Shown here: piece after piece, positions 9,593 to 19,751 of the stretch | How positions within the stretch are numbered: the stretch's first letter is position 1 | How the letters are laid out: each line of letters begins with the position of its first letter | Assembly: GCF_902167145.1 (NCBI RefSeq) | Contig: NC_050099.1 | Location: 238,464,588 to 238,528,587, forward strand | Length of the DNA: 64,000 bases | Source of the DNA: Zea mays | Lineage: Eukaryota; Streptophyta; Magnoliopsida; Poales; Poaceae | Reading direction: 5' to 3' | Notes under the pieces: model-generated | The model's input: the letters and a program-made list of their open reading frames with translations, nothing else | The model's database searches: none | Told to the model about the DNA's origin: nothing | Translations under genes and position numbers: made by a program

Positions 9593-12500
9593 ATGTCTGA
9601 AGATAAGAAGGCTGCTGCTGAGATGAAGCTGAGTCTCGATGAAGAGAAGAATCTGGGGTTTCTTGTAGCAATGTCGAAGACCAATACAGAAAAAATCACC
9701 AAAGAAATTTTAGAAGGTTTGTCTGAAGATACTGATGACAGCGACAGTTATGATGTGGATAGTGGTGGTGAAGACTCCGAAGATCGCCCCTGGCGACCAA
9801 GCCATTCAGTTTTTGGCAAGTCTGGTATCAAAGAAAATCATCTTGTCAACATGAGGGGAAGGTACTTCCGGGATTTATCCATTGTGAGGGCTGACGAAGG
9901 AGAAAAAACTTGTCCGACCCCTGAGCAAAATGAAGTCGTAGTGTTCCGAAGCTTTTTGAAAGCTGGACTACGATTTCCCCTGAGCGAGTTTGTCGTAGAG
10001 GTGCTAAAAATATTCGAAGTCTATCTTCACCAACTTACCCTCGAGGCGATTATAAGGCTGAATATCTTCGTGTGGGCCGTGAGAAGCCAAGGTCTAAAGC
10101 CTGATGCAAAAAGTTTCTGCAATATACACGAATTATCATACGAAACAAAACCTTGGGGTAAGGAACAGTATCACAATAATTTTGGCTGCTACAGCTTCGT
10201 TTCTCGATCCGGGTCAAGCTGTCTCGTGCCAACCTTTTGGAAGAGATGGCCCGGCGACTGGATGACAGAATGGTTTTATGTGAAGAATGACCTGACAGTT
10301 CGAGAAGATATCAAAGGTATAATTATGCGACCTATTTGGCAAAGCTTCGGCCTTCGGAGGCCGAAGGTTGAAATGAATGAAGCTGCCGAAGAATGCCAGA
10401 GAGCCTTCGGCGTTATCTGTTCTTTTATTGGAACGAGAGATTTGGTACAAGAGCATATTGCCTTCAGGGTATGGCCGCTTGCGGAGAAATGGGAAATGCC
10501 GCAAGAAACCATAAAAGAGGCCGACGAAGGTGGACTTATCAGGCTGAAGTACACTTTTAAGTTCGGAGATAAATTCGTTGAGCCAGATGATGACTGGTTA
10601 AAAAGCATTGAAAATTTAAGTGATGAACTGCTTGGGGCTTATTCGAAGGCTGAAGATACTGCACTGTCAGCAGCCTTCGGAGGCCGAAAAAAGAAGAGGC
10701 TAAATCGGGTATTTGATGCAATCGGGTTCGTCTACCCTGACTATCGTTATCCCATTCGAGGGCAGAAAAGAAAAAACACAACCTCTGCGAAAGAAGAAGC
10801 TGCAACTGCTCCTAGCGAGCCAGAACCAAAAAGAAAGAGGATAAAGGTCCTCACACATCGTCCGCGTTATATTGAACCAGCTTCGGTGCCTGAGTTCACC
10901 GGAGAAACTTCTTCGGCCACCGAAGCTGAAAAGCCAACCAAACCGACCTTGCTGCCAGAAGTCGCAGAAATGGTCGAAGCGCCAACGAGGATAGAATTGG
11001 AAGGACTGAAGATTTTGTTACCAGAAACAAAAGAGATGGCCGAAGCGCCATCCACAGAAAAAATGGAGGAAGTGAAAAAACCAACTGAGGAAAAAACATC
11101 AGAAGTTTTGAGTCCTGCAGCAAATGTTGAGACAGTAAAAAATCAAAAGGTGCCAGCAGTGACTCCGAAAAGAAAGAGAATGGCTAATGTGCTAGATGTT
11201 CTGGAAACGATTAAATCTTCAAGCACACCTCCGAAGAAAACTGTTGCTATTCCCGAAACGAAAACTGAAATTTCTGATATTAAAGTTCCAGAGCAAGAAA
11301 CTGGAGCCGAAGCTGGGTTCTCAGAGCCCACGAAGATAAAATCCTTGGAAACCGAGGAAGAAAAAATAACAGAGCCAACTTTTATTGAAGAAATCGGTGT
11401 CGTTGCCCCCGAAGCATCCCCCAAAGTCCTTGATTATATTGTTCGTCATGCTTCGGGGAAAAAATTATCAGAAAAAGAAAAGCAAGAGGCCCAGCGCTAC
11501 GCCCAAAAACTGAAGTATCCAAAGGGGGCGTTAATATTCAATGGCAGTGGAGAAGAAGACTTTTTGTATTGTCTCCCTGACAGCAAGGAGATTTCTGTCT
11601 GTCGGGAGATGAGCAAGAGCTTCGGATTCCCAACATTAGAAGACGGGCTCTCGGTGTTGTCGAAGAACGATCTGGCCGACAGCCTGGCCTATAATAGCCT
11701 AAAGGTGCAACAAATGGAATCTTTGTATTTTTTGTTGAGACCAAAATTTTTTGTTTGTTTAAATCTAATGACGCACACATATTCTTCTTTGCAGGGCCTG
11801 ATACTTAGCAATGCCCTCAGGGCCCAAAAAGATGCTGAAGACGAAGGGTGTGCTATAGCCCTGAGCAACCTTTGTTCCGAAGTAATTGAACTGAGGAACG
11901 AAGGTCTCGAAAAAGATAAAATATTACATTCATTAATAAATAGAATAAAGGAAGACGAAGCTACTTTTAAAGGTCAAGCTGAAGCTCAGAAGCGCGAAAT
12001 TGAAGATCTTCGAAAACAACTGGCCAGAGCCAAAGAGGAACGCATGCTTGAAGAAACGAAGCGAGAACTGAGCGACCAATGGGCAAATCACTTAGAGGGA
12101 ACTGTTGAAGAGCTTCGTTCATCCAAGAAAAGATGTTATAACAAATCTATAGAGTGTGTCAAGAAGTTGAAAGCTAGCTTCGCCAGTGTCGGCGCATTTT
12201 CAAGCGAAGAAAACTTTACAAGAGGCAACCCCGAAGGCCCTATCGAATGGATCGGTCACGAAGCTGAGGCTTTCGAGGAAATTTTAAACAGCCGCGGAGA
12301 CATATGTGCTTTCTCGGGTGCCAGGGGAATTGCCACCATTTTGGAGGGAAAAGGCTGCGAACATGTAAAGATTTTATCGCAATCCGAAGCCACCTTGTCC
12401 GTTGAAGATGTAAAAGATCCTTCAGCCGAAGCTAGCATAGTTGGGGGAAATTTTTTCACCGATATCTGGGACAATGGTGGTAGAGAAATGGCCCGAGAAA

Positions 12501-12818
12501 TCATCCAGAAAAGCGAAAAAGGGATCCACGAAGCTAGAAAAGTAGCCGAAGCTGCTGAGAAAAACATAGAGCCCGAAGGGCAAATAGGTATTAACTAATG
12601 GTTTTTATTGTGTTGTAACTTTTGATTTTAAACTTCGCTCGCAATCTTGTAATAGTAATGTAGTCGTATCCTGTCCTCCCTCAGATCCTACTGAAGCGTC
12701 TCCGGGCCCTCAGCCTAAAGATGACGATGAAATTAAAAAGATGGCTGAAGCTATCATGGATCAAGTTGTCGATCGACTCCTGAACGAAGCTGCAGAAGTA
12801 GTACTTAGGGAAGACTAG
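9593..12818 (+). CDS. Antisense ORF (aORF) of Zeon-like element A, putative gypsy-type transposon protein, spliced
   Basis: A large ORF runs opposite to gag. The ATG at 9593 is preferred over the upstream GTG because the copy in element B starts at the same MSEDK. Residues 1-70 are acidic. A conserved globular region follows with WRPSHSVFGKSGI, FRSFLKAGLRFPLSEFVVEVL, WPGDWMTEWFYVK and IGFVYPDYRYP, resembling the PF04195 type ('putative gypsy type transposon') as I remember it. Next come a Lys/Glu/Pro-rich linker and a coiled coil (about residues 740-860). An intron at 12588-12684 (AG/GTATTAAC to CCTCAG) joins in frame to a last exon at 12685-12818 ending VVLRED. A second intron, spliceable in element B, has lost its GT donor here and is retained in frame (near 11719-11794). 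The product would be about 1,042 aa. Function is unknown. Confidence 0.7.
12588..12684 (+). other. Predicted intron in aORF of element A
   Basis: Donor CAAATAG/GTATTAAC and acceptor CCTCCCTCAG/ATCC. Splicing keeps the frame (GQI-D-PTEASPG) and skips the stop that follows the donor. The same intron is present at 50758-50853 in element B. Confidence 0.7.
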
Positions 12819-13759
12819 GTGCTATTGCAAAAACATTTGAAATGTAATATGTGTAATATCTTGTAACCCTGAATGTAATATACTTGTTTTTTATGGTTTA
12901 ATTCTTTACGATGCATGAAATTTTAAACACATACCGTTTTTGAGTCTTCGACGAAAAAACACCTTCCCTTCTTTTCATGCTTCGTGAAGAAGGGTTGTCA
13001 TTTATCACAACAATATCCAAAAGTGTTCTGATGAAGAATATCCAAGCTTCGTGAAAATATTTTCCGAAGCTATATTCTGAAGATCAATATTGTTTCTCCT
13101 TGTGACTTAGCATGAATTGCCCTTTTTCAAAGCATTTTCCCGAAGATCGATATTATGCCCCCTTCTTGTGCCATATGCAGCATGATGTATGATGCTTATG
13201 TTATGCAAAATGATGTGATGATGTTATGTTATGTGAGATGGTATTCATTTCGAAGGTACACGCACATCCGTGCGATAAAATACATAATCCTTTTTTGAAT
13301 CAGCGTTGATTTTTCGCTGTAAGCCTCCCTTAGGAGCTTCTTCGCCTTTTACTTCAGCGGAATCAGCGTTGACTTTTCGCTGTAAGCTCTGCATTCCCTT
13401 AGGAACGTCTTTGGAGCTTCTTCGCCTTTTACTTTCGGCGGAATCAGCGTTGACTTTTCGCTGTAAGCTCTGCATTCCCTTAGGAACGTCTTTGGAGCAA
13501 AAAACTTACACTGCGCTCCTTTTGGAACGGCTTTTTGTTGTTTCGAAGAATTCATATCGTATATATTTTAAAAAATTTAATAATCCGAAGGTCCTCCTTG
13601 CTATTGCAAATTCTCAAGCTCCAGCAACTTAAGCCTGTGTAGAAGATATGTTTACCTTGTGACAAACAACAAAACTATTACTTGAAATTCAAAAGGTGTC
13701 CTTTATTACACAGAAAATAAAACTGAATGGAAAAGACTGCAATCAGGGTAAGATATTTG
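12819..13759. other. Element A non-coding spacer between aORF and gag
   Basis: No pol domain or other credible gene lies here. The stretch includes the A+T-rich end of the aORF transcription unit, a run of ATG/TGATG words near 13190-13240, and a tandem repeat block. The corresponding part of element B is 49621-50623. Confidence 0.6.
13295..13510. repeat. Tandem repeats in element A
   Basis: Three copies of a unit containing CAGCGTTGACTTTTCGCTGTA and GGAGCTTCTTCGCCTTTTAC start near 13301, 13365 and 13445 (spacings 64 and 80 bp). A related block lies at about 49925-50145 in element B. Short ORFs called across it are by-products of the repeat. Confidence 0.75.
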
Positions 13760-15280
13760 TTAATAGATGTGCTTCGACTCTGGCACAGTGCTATTGACTG
13801 TACGAGCTTCGGATTGTTCTCTGAAGTCCCTTTGACGTTGCTCATATTGGCCCCCTTCTGGCTGCTGGCCTTGTTGCAGTGGTGGTGGTGGGGGCGGAGG
13901 CTGTTGCCAGGAAGCTTGAGGTTGGCTCGCCGAAGCAACAGAAACTGCAGGGTGATTACCTACATATTCTGGGATGTAAGGCGAATGATACGAAGCAGTG
14001 TGCATGACCTGCTTCGGCTGACCCTGTTGTGCTGCAGCTTCGGCTATCTCCTTTTGCTTTTGGATGGTAACATGACACATCCTAGTTGTATGGCCCTTGT
14101 TTTCTCCACAAAACAAACAAAATATTCTCCTGGGTTGATCCCCAAATCTTCCGCCGAAGCCCCTGGCGCCTCTGCCTCTTGGAGCTGACGGTCGGAAGGA
14201 GCTTTGCTACTGCCCCGAAGCCTGTGAGGAGTTCTGTGGCCTTTGCTGCTGACTCCCTTTATCATCATTTTGAGTAGAATTGTGAATTGACCTGACATGC
14301 CTTGGATAGAATCTTCCTCCGAAGCCCCTGGTCATTTCAGAAAACCTGAAAGCCTCCTCTCTTCTTTGACGAAAATCATTGTCAGCTCGAATGTATTCGT
14401 CCATCTTCTGGAGCAGCTTCTCCAGCGTTTGTGGTGGCTTCCTGGCAAAATACTGCGCTGATGGCCCCGGCCGAAGCCCCTTGATCATGGCCTCAATGAC
14501 AATCTCATTGGGCACTGTCGGCGCCTGTGCCCTCAGACGCAGAAACCTTCGGACATACGCCTGAAGGTACTCTTCATGGTCTTGGGTACACTGGAAGAGA
14601 GCCTGAGCGGTGACCGGCTTCGTCTGAAACCCTTGAAAGCTAGTTATCAGCATATCCTTCAATTTCTGCCAAGAAGTGATTGTCCCTGGCCGAAGAGAAG
14701 AGTACCAAGTCTGAGCAACACTCCTGACGGCCATGACAAAGGATTTTGCCATGACCGCCGTATTGCCACCGTACGAAGATATAGTTGCTTCATAGCTCAT
14801 TAGGAATTGCTTAGGGTCTGAGTGACCGTCATATATGGGAAGCTGAGGTGGCTTGTAAGTCTGTGGCCAAGGTGTAGCCTGCAATTCTGTTGAGAGAGGA
14901 GAAGCATCATCAAAAGCAAAGTTTCCATGATGGAAATCTTCATACCAGTCATCCTCATTGTGGAAGACTTCCTGATGAAGCTCTCTGCGTGGAAGCCTTC
15001 GGCTTTGATCATCTTGAACAAGATGACGAACCTCTTCAGAAGCTTCATCTATCTGTCTCTGAAGATCAGCTAGACGAGCCATCTTCTCCTTTTTGCGTTG
15101 GACCTGCTGCTGAAGGATCTCCAGATTTTGAATTTCCTGATCTAGATCATCCTCCGGAGGTGTTGGACTGACAGCCTTCCTCTTCTGGCTCCGAGCCTCT
15201 CTAAGAGAAAGGACGTCTTGATTGGGGTCCAGCGGCTGCAGCGTGCCAGCCCCTGTTGCTGAAGCTTTTTTCGGCGGCAT
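13760..15280 (-). pseudogene. gag of Zeon-like element A, interrupted by one TAG
   Basis: Nearly identical to the intact 505-aa gag of element B. The ATG at 15280 opens MPPKKASATGAG. A coiled coil at about residues 40-95 is followed by a retrotransposon capsid region (LPIYDGHSDPKQFLMSYEA, AQTWYSSLRPGTITSWQKL, YVRRFLRLRAQ) and the zinc-knuckle-like CLFCGENKGHTTRMC. The Pro/Gln-rich tail ends PESKHIY at 13760. An in-frame TAG at 14207-14209 replaces a Gln codon of the element B gene just before the zinc knuckle, separating capsid from nucleocapsid. It may be a simple nonsense mutation; read-through cannot be excluded. There is no pol downstream. Confidence 0.85.
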
Positions 15281-15353
15281 GACGAAGGTGATGCTTGCCG
15301 AAGGTGTTCAAAGCTCAAGAAATGGAAGTGAGTTCACCGGAGGTGGGCGCCAA

Positions 15354-16028
15354 TGTTGGGGACTTGTTCTTAAATACTATGAATTAAGAACAAGACAACA
15401 CAAGATGTTAAATGTTAATACCCTTCGTCCTTCGAAGCATTATTTCCCTTAGGACATAATGATCTTCAGACGGAGGTCATGAAAGACATACCTTCACCAC
15501 TGCAGTATATGTTAAATAAAAGAAGAAGCATATAAAATATGGAATATGAAGTAAAATGTAGACAATTATATGTTGTTATCAATTCATTTCTGTATTATTA
15601 TTATTGAAGAATAAAAACAACATCAAATTACAGATGTACCTTCAGCTTGGAAAGAAGTAAAAGTACAAGCGTGACGCAAAAAGTAAATGCCAAGTCAGCG
15701 TGAACAGTACGGGGGTACTGTTCACCTATTTATAGGCACGGAACACAACCCACATAAAATTACATCCATATCCTTTACATTTGGTAGTCGTTCTATAGTA
15801 ATCCACCGGGGTTTAAATAGCCTTTTCATCTTTAAGTCGGTTTCCTTTTCTGCAGTCACGCCGAAGCTTTCCTGCTCACTTCTTCGGCGCTGTATCAACC
15901 TTCGTATTCTTTGAGCTTCTCCCACTGTGGTACCGATTCGGGTCCAAAGATACCTGTTCACACATTATACTCCAGAAACACTGTTAAATCCTGTTTTTGA
16001 GGACCTTCGGAGCCGAAGGCCCCCAACA
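15354..16028 (-). mobile_element. Element A 5' LTR
   Basis: A 675-bp copy of 8615-9289 with no difference that I can see. The primer-binding site (minus strand TTGGCGCCCACC) is immediately to its left at 15342-15353. TSD TGTTC follows at 16029. Confidence 0.9.
15700..15737 (-). promoter_or_regulatory. LTR TATA box and adjoining palindrome (element A, 5' LTR)
   Basis: Same arrangement as in the 3' LTR: CCTATAAATAGG at 15726-15737, then the 11-bp-arm palindrome at 15700-15725. As the 5' LTR, this is the copy expected to drive gag. Confidence 0.6.
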
Positions 16029-16033
16029 TGTTC

Positions 16034-16824
16034 TATGATTTTGATCATATTACTTTAAACATTAATGTCTTTAATTGCTTATTTTTGGTGCTCAAGTTGT
16101 ACAAGTCATCCCCGGACCTCACAAGTCCATATGCAAATGATGCACATGTTTAGGGGAGGATGTGCTACAACTTGACCCCCTTGAGACTAACTTGGTTGTT
16201 GAGTACTCTTGTAATAGTCTCAAAGGTATATTGAAAGGGAAAAGTGACCTTGGACAAAGAAAGGACTTCCACTGCATTCTGGTATTAATGTATCTTGTCC
16301 CAAGTTTGCACTTATGTTCACATTGCCTTTTTGCTCTTATTTGACATTTTGGTGAGGCAATGGGGTTATAGGGCCAAAAAGGTCTCCTGTTTTGGTGCTT
16401 AATGCCAAAGGGGGAGAAATTAAGGCCAAAGCAAATGGATCAGCAAACCACTTGTGAATTTCAAAAATTGTAGAGTTAGAATCTTTGAATCTTTGTGTTT
16501 GATCAAAACCCTCTTATTGCAAATTTGTTCTCTTATGGGGGAGAATTTTCTTTATGGGAAAAAGGGGGAGTTTGTGGCATTTGATAAAATTTACTCTTGA
16601 AAGATCTCTTGATTTGCCAAAACAAGTGTCTTGATATAGAGATAGGAAAAAGAATTTGTTTTGTGAAAATAAACCAAGTGGTGGCAAAAGTGATCCAAAT
16701 ATGTCAAATCATATGTGAGTTAAATTAGTCTTCAATTTGCACCCTTTAGCTTCTCTTTGAAAATGTTGTTGCATTTTGAGTTGCTTTTGATGTGTTGGCA
16801 TAAATCACCAAAAAAGGGAGAGAT
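16034..16824 (+). other. S2 3' untranslated region with repeated purine tracts
   Basis: This continues S2 after element A and holds no coding sequence. Purine-rich words similar to polypurine tracts recur: AAAGGGGGAGAAATTAAGG near 16407, GGGGGAGAA near 16537, AAAAAGGGGGAG near 16559 and AAAAAAGGGAGAGA next to the LTR (16809-16823). Sireviruses are known for multiple such tracts upstream of the 3' LTR. Confidence 0.65.
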
Positions 16825-18105
16825 TGAAAGGGAGATGTGCCCTTGGGCCATTTCTATAAATGTTTTGGTGATTAGATGCCCAACACATAGTATTTTGGTT
16901 AAATATGTGCTAAGTGCTAAATAGATGCAAATTAAGAATCAATGTATGACTCTAGCCTTAGTGAATTGTTTTTGGTACTAATATATTCCTCTAAGTGCTA
17001 GGAACCTCGTCAAGTCTAATTAGATTGGACTGGAGAAGTTTTGCACCAGCCTGCGGCGCACCGGACTGTCCGGCCGGGGCACAGGCTGGTCCAGTAGCAA
17101 ACTTGCTGCTCTTGGGAAATCGCAGAGGGCGCTGCGGCTAAAATTCATCGGACTGTCCGGTGAGCCAACAACGCCCGCGCCAACGGTCAGTAGCGCGATC
17201 AGCGGGCGACACGTGGCCAGAGCCAACGGTCACAAGACCGCACCGGACTGTCCGATGTGCACTGGACAGTGTTCGGTGTGCCAAGGGGACCGAAGGCTCA
17301 ACGGTCAGCTTCGTCAGAAAAGGAAAGAAATCGGGCATTGTACATGTCCGGTGGTGCACCAGACTGTCCGGTGCGCCAACCGACAGAAGGCAAGAATTGC
17401 CTACCAAATGGAGATCCAACGGCTCATAGCTGCCTTGGGGCTATAAAAGGGACCCCTAGGCACATGGAGCACAACACCAAGCCTCTATTGAACATCCTAA
17501 GATGCCTAGACACCGCAAGCACGCATCCGGATCACTGTGACTAAGATTTGAGCACTTGTTGAGTTGTAGACTCGCTATGCTGTGTTTTGTGTGCTCGTGT
17601 CTTGACTTGTGTGTGTGTTATTGCTGTGACTCTAGATCTTGCGTGTGTTTCTTTTCCTCCCTTACTCTTGTGGTTTTCATTGAGATCAATCTTGTAAGGG
17701 TGAGAGACTCCAACTTGTGGAGATTCCTCACAAGGGAAACATCGACTAAGGAAGAAAATTGTGGTATTCAAGTAGATCATTGGATCGCTTGAAAGAGGTT
17801 GAGTGCAACCCTCGTCCATTAGGATGCCACAACGTGGAAGTAGGCAAGTGTTCTACTTGGCCGAACCACAGGATAAAAATCGATGTGTCACCTGTGTTTA
17901 TTCTTGAGTGATCTTCCACTCACTTGATAATTGCTCTAAGTTTAATACTCACTTTGTAAAGAGCAATTAAGTGAAGAAGATGTCTCTTTCTCTCTAGACA
18001 TAGCACCTTGGTTTTGGTTTCACTAACATTTCATAAACCAAGTTTGTGCTATTTAGTGTTGATTTTTATAGAATCACCTATTCACCCCCCCCCCTCTAGG
18101 TGCTC
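16825..18105 (+). mobile_element. S2 3' LTR
   Basis: It starts TGAAAGGGAGATGTGCCC and ends CCCTCTAGGTGCTCTT, about 1,281 bp. It contains GGACTGTCC/GGACAGTCC palindromes near 17060, 17150, 17240 and 17345. The expected CA terminus is not clear (CTCTTAAAAACG), so the exact last base may be off by one or two. The S3 pol gene continues directly after it. The 5' LTR lies off the window. Confidence 0.8.
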
Positions 18106-18620
18106 TTAAAAACGCCAATGGGGACTGACGGGCATTTGGACCTCAACACAGGAGCGTTCGTAGATCAAAAGGTATACCGATATATGATAAGATCCTTGCT
18201 TTATCTTTGTGCAAGTAGACCAGACATTATGCTTTATTTTTGCATATGTGCTAGATTTCAATCTGATCCCAAGGAATGTCACCTTATGGATGTGAAGCGT
18301 ATTCTTAGATATTTAGTTCATACGCCTTACATCTGGCTCTGGTATCCTAAGCATAGTTTGGAAACTCAAATCCCCTTCGGGATTGAAGGGGATTGGAGAG
18401 GAAATTAGTTAATTTCCACCTTAATCCCCTCCAATCCCGAAGGGGATTCGAGGTTCCCAAAGTAGCCCTAAGGGGTCTACCTTAGACTTGATTGGATACT
18501 CAGACTCTGACTATGCCGGGTGCAAGGCTGATAGGAAGAGCACATCCGGGACTTGTTAATTTCTGGGAAGGTCCCTGGTGTCTTGGAGTTCAAAGAAACA
18601 AACATCTATTGCCCTATCCA
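18106..18620 (+). pseudogene. S3 pol fragment (reverse transcriptase end and start of RNase H)
   Basis: Reads [56 protein letters not shown], then after a MITE GSTLDLIGYSDSDYAGCKADRKSTSGTC-stop-FLGRSLVSWSSKKQTSIALST. It is disrupted by the MITE at 18351-18468 and by a stop, and is cut at about 18620 where S4 LTR sequence begins. The junction has the shared word ACTGA (18620-18624). Confidence 0.85.
18351..18468. mobile_element. Tourist-type MITE in S3 RNase H
   Basis: A 118-bp near-palindrome flanked by TAA at 18348-18350 and 18469-18471. Termini are GCATAGTTTGGAAACTC and, in reverse complement, GGGCTACTTTGGGAACCTC; the inner arms share AATCCCCTTCGGGATTG. Removing it plus one TAA restores the WYPKGS codons of the host gene. 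TAA duplication and TTTGG termini fit PIF/Harbinger Tourist MITEs. Confidence 0.85.
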
Positions 18621-18621
18621 C

Positions 18622-18986
18622 TGACCGTTGGCGCGGGCACTGTTGGCTCACCGGACAGTCCGATGAATTTTAGCCGCAGCGCCCTCAGCGATTTCCCGAT
18701 AGAAGCAAGTTTGTTGCTGGACCAGTCTATGCACCGGCCGGACAGTCCGGTGCGCCGCAGGCTGGTGCCAAACTTCTCCAGTCCAATCTCATTAGACTTG
18801 ATGAGGTTCCTAGCACTTAGAGGAATATATTAGTACCAAAAACAATTCAGTAAGGCTAGAGTCATACCTTGATTCTTAATTTGAATCTATTTAGCACTTA
18901 GCACATATTTAACCAAAATAATATGTGTTGGGCATCTAATCACCAAAACATTTATAGAAATGGCCCAAGGGCACATTTCTCTTTCA
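18622..18986 (-). mobile_element. S4 3' LTR fragment
   Basis: Minus-strand start TGAAAGAGAAATGTGCCC at 18986, running about 365 bp to 18622, where it is cut off. It is closely similar in inverse orientation to the first 365 bp of the S2 LTR (16825-17190), including the GGACAGTCC words. The rest of this LTR has been deleted. Confidence 0.85.
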
Positions 18987-19751
18987 ATCTCCTCCTTTTT
19001 GGTGATTGATGCCAACACAAACCAAAGCAAATAAAAGTGTAGAAATGAAACTAGTTTGCAACTTTTATAGATGTGCATAAGTTACTTTGAAATGAAAGCA
19101 TTTCTAAACATATGTGTTTGATTTGATATATTTAACATTTCAGACCACATTTGCACCACTCAGCTAGTTTTTGCAAATCTTTTGAAAAAGTCTTTGAAAT
19201 TCTTTTGCAATTAGCCAATGGTATATGAATATGATTTCTAAAAAAGCATTTTCAAGATTTTTTTTTGAAAATTCTCCCCCTGTTTCAAATGCTTTTCCTT
19301 TGGCTAAATAAAAGCTCCCCTGAACAAAGTTATCCCCTTAGCTGTCAAGAGGGTTTTGTAATTTGAATAATTTATTCTCCCTTTGTGAAGCAGTTTTTGA
19401 AAAACAGGGTGGTGGTGCGGTCCTTTTGCTTTAGGCCTTTAATTCTCCCCCTTTGGCATTAAACGCCAAAAACGAAGAACTTGAGAGGCCTTTTAATTGC
19501 TCCCATTTGTGTTAAATGGTATGAATGAAAGTTTATGAGGCAGGCAAAGGATAAATGATACCGACAAAGTCGTAGTGGAAGCCTTGCCTTTGCCGAGTTC
19601 GCCATTTCCCTTTCAATCTAAGACTAATCATAAATATACTCATGGAATCACATTAGTCTAGCCTTGACACAAGAAGAATAAGAAATATGCGATTGTACCA
19701 AATGAAAGAGACATGATTAAAGGCATATAAATGAGCTATGTGTGCAAGATT
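18987..19751 (-). other. S4 3' untranslated region
   Basis: Non-coding Sirevirus sequence between RNase H and the 3' LTR. It includes minus-strand purine tracts (complements of TTCTCCCCCT near 19270 and TTCTCCCCCTTTGG near 19442) like those in S2. I see no gene. Confidence 0.7.

Larger units (their letters stand above)
8615..16028 (-). mobile_element. Zeon-like element A, complete non-autonomous LTR retrotransposon (7,414 bp)
   Basis: It has two 675-bp LTRs (8615-9289 and 15354-16028), which look identical by eye, with TSD TGTTC. The element reads on the minus strand: primer-binding site left of 15354, gag at 13760-15280, then a tandem-repeat region, a large ORF in the opposite direction (9593-12818), and a purine tract GCGAGGGGCTAC next to 9289. 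There is no protease, reverse transcriptase or integrase. Total length, LTR length and gag without pol match what I recall for maize Zeon-1 (Cinful-Zeon family). Identical LTRs imply very recent insertion, here into the 3' end of S2. Confidence 0.88.

Noticed and set aside
13295..13510. CRISPR-like array
   Set aside because: Three irregular tandem units inside a plant retrotransposon, without short regular repeats and unique spacers; eukaryotic context.
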